Assembly: GCA_003132125.1 (NCBI GenBank) | Contig: PKWT01000294.1 | Coordinates: forward strand, 10,209 to 16,682 | DNA: 6,474 nucleotides | Direction of reading: 5' to 3' | DNA from: Micrococcales bacterium | GTDB taxonomy: Bacteria; Actinomycetota; Actinomycetes; Actinomycetales; Dermatophilaceae | Shown: in pieces, positions 6,054 to 6,474 of the stretch | Position numbering within the stretch: the first letter of the stretch is position 1 | Layout of the letters: every line of letters begins with the position of its first letter | Program-made: the position numbers and the translations under genes | The notes under the pieces: model-generated | Seen by the model: only the letters and a program-made list of their open reading frames with translations | What the model was told of the DNA's origin: nothing | The model's database searches: none

Positions 6054-6474
6054 ATGACCGAATCCCCCCGGCCGCCCAGTCAGCTGTTGCTTGAGACAGT
6101 GGCGGTGATCGGTCCGGGGGCGATGTGTCGGCCCATCGCCCGCAACCTTGATGCGGGCGTCCGGGACGTGGGGTTCGACCCGAGTCCCCAAGCTCGCAGC
6201 GCCGCCGAAGGACTGGTCCTGACCATCGCGGACGATTGGGATGGTTGTAGGTGCAGGCGTCTCGGCGGTAGCCAGCGGACGACAGCAGCCTTGTTCGAGC
6301 TAGGGATCACGAACATCGCCGATGACGGCCATCCCGTCGTGGTGCTGCTCGACGAGGTCGAGGCGCTCGGGGTGAACCGGCGCACCGCGGCCAGTTCGAC
6401 GAACCCGGTCGGTGTGCACCGAGCGACTGCCGCCTTCCTGACCGGCGTCGACCGGGTCGCGGACCAATGCCGCA
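6054..6474 (+). pseudogene. Fused fragment: NAD-binding dehydrogenase start joined to AAA ATPase core (runs off the window)
   Basis: An open frame starts at ATG 6054, five bases after GGAGG (6044-6048), and has no stop before the window ends (140 codons seen). Residues 16-61 look like the Rossmann start of a 3-hydroxyisobutyrate dehydrogenase/6-phosphogluconate dehydrogenase protein: VAVIGPGAMCRPIARNL, then DVGFDPSPQARSAAEGL. The GxGxMG loop ends in Cys25 instead of Gly. From about residue 70 it changes to an AAA ATPase: LGGSQRTTAALFE, then Walker B VVVLLDEVEAL (95-105) and NPVGVHRATAAFLTGVD. No Walker A is present, since the AAA part begins too late, and the dehydrogenase lacks its catalytic domain. 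Neither activity can be complete, so I read it as a relic of a deletion or recombination joining two genes near 6231-6263. The other two + frames have stops around the junction, so a simple frameshift does not restore the dehydrogenase. Confidence 0.6.

Noticed and set aside
6022..6057. Eleven-codon frame whose TGA overlaps the ATG at 6054
   Set aside because: It has no Shine-Dalgarno sequence at a useful distance and a very short product; the ATGA overlap is most likely chance.
6261..6474. AAA ATPase fragment as a CoxD/MoxR maturation ATPase of the hydroxylase operon
   Set aside because: The Walker B surroundings (VVVLLDEVEAL, then NPVGVHRAT) are of the classic AAA type; MoxR/CoxD proteins read more like DEINRAPP at this point.
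1..6474. CRISPR arrays, tRNA or rRNA genes, insertion sequences
   Set aside because: I saw no regularly spaced repeats, no cloverleaf-like segments, and no transposase or terminal inverted repeats.

Overview
The window looks like a piece of a high-GC actinobacterial genome. The grounds are GC-rich third codon positions, a GTG start, strong AAGGAG-type ribosome binding sites, four-base ATGA overlaps between genes, an LLM-class oxidoreductase of the kind often F420-dependent in actinobacteria, and an FCD-type GntR regulator. Genus cannot be set from the sequence alone. All recognised genes are on the + strand.

Layout. (1) 22-1002 encodes a luciferase-like (LLM class) flavin- or F420-dependent oxidoreductase. 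(2) 1064-5151 is a tightly packed four-gene block: a CoxG/SRPBCC-like protein, then the FAD (medium), [2Fe-2S] (small) and molybdopterin (large) subunits of a xanthine dehydrogenase/aldehyde oxidase family molybdenum hydroxylase. The four frames overlap by 4, 4 and 8 bases, so they are almost certainly one translationally coupled transcript. (3) 5152-5293 is a 142-base gap holding a short SD-led reading frame, small palindromes that could be operators, and the regulator's own strong RBS. (4) 5294-6010 encodes a GntR/FadR-type regulator. (5) From 6054 to the window edge runs an open frame that begins like an NAD-binding 3-hydroxyisobutyrate dehydrogenase/6PGDH protein and switches in frame to the Walker B region of an AAA ATPase. 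It looks like a fused relic.

How it works together (inference). Electrons removed from a substrate at the Mo-cofactor of the large subunit would pass through two [2Fe-2S] clusters to FAD in the medium subunit. The CoxG-like protein probably helps maturation or membrane association. The large subunit has the catalytic Glu and Mo-cofactor glycine motifs but carries YRGFGAPQ where CO dehydrogenase has AYxCSFR, so this is not a CO dehydrogenase. The substrate is unknown; an aldehyde, purine-like compound or N-heterocycle is plausible. Pairing with an LLM oxidoreductase and a GntR regulator suggests a small inducible catabolic module. The parts are known families; the specific pathway, a tandem duplication at the start of the CoxG-like gene and the fused frame at the right edge are the points that deserve a second look.
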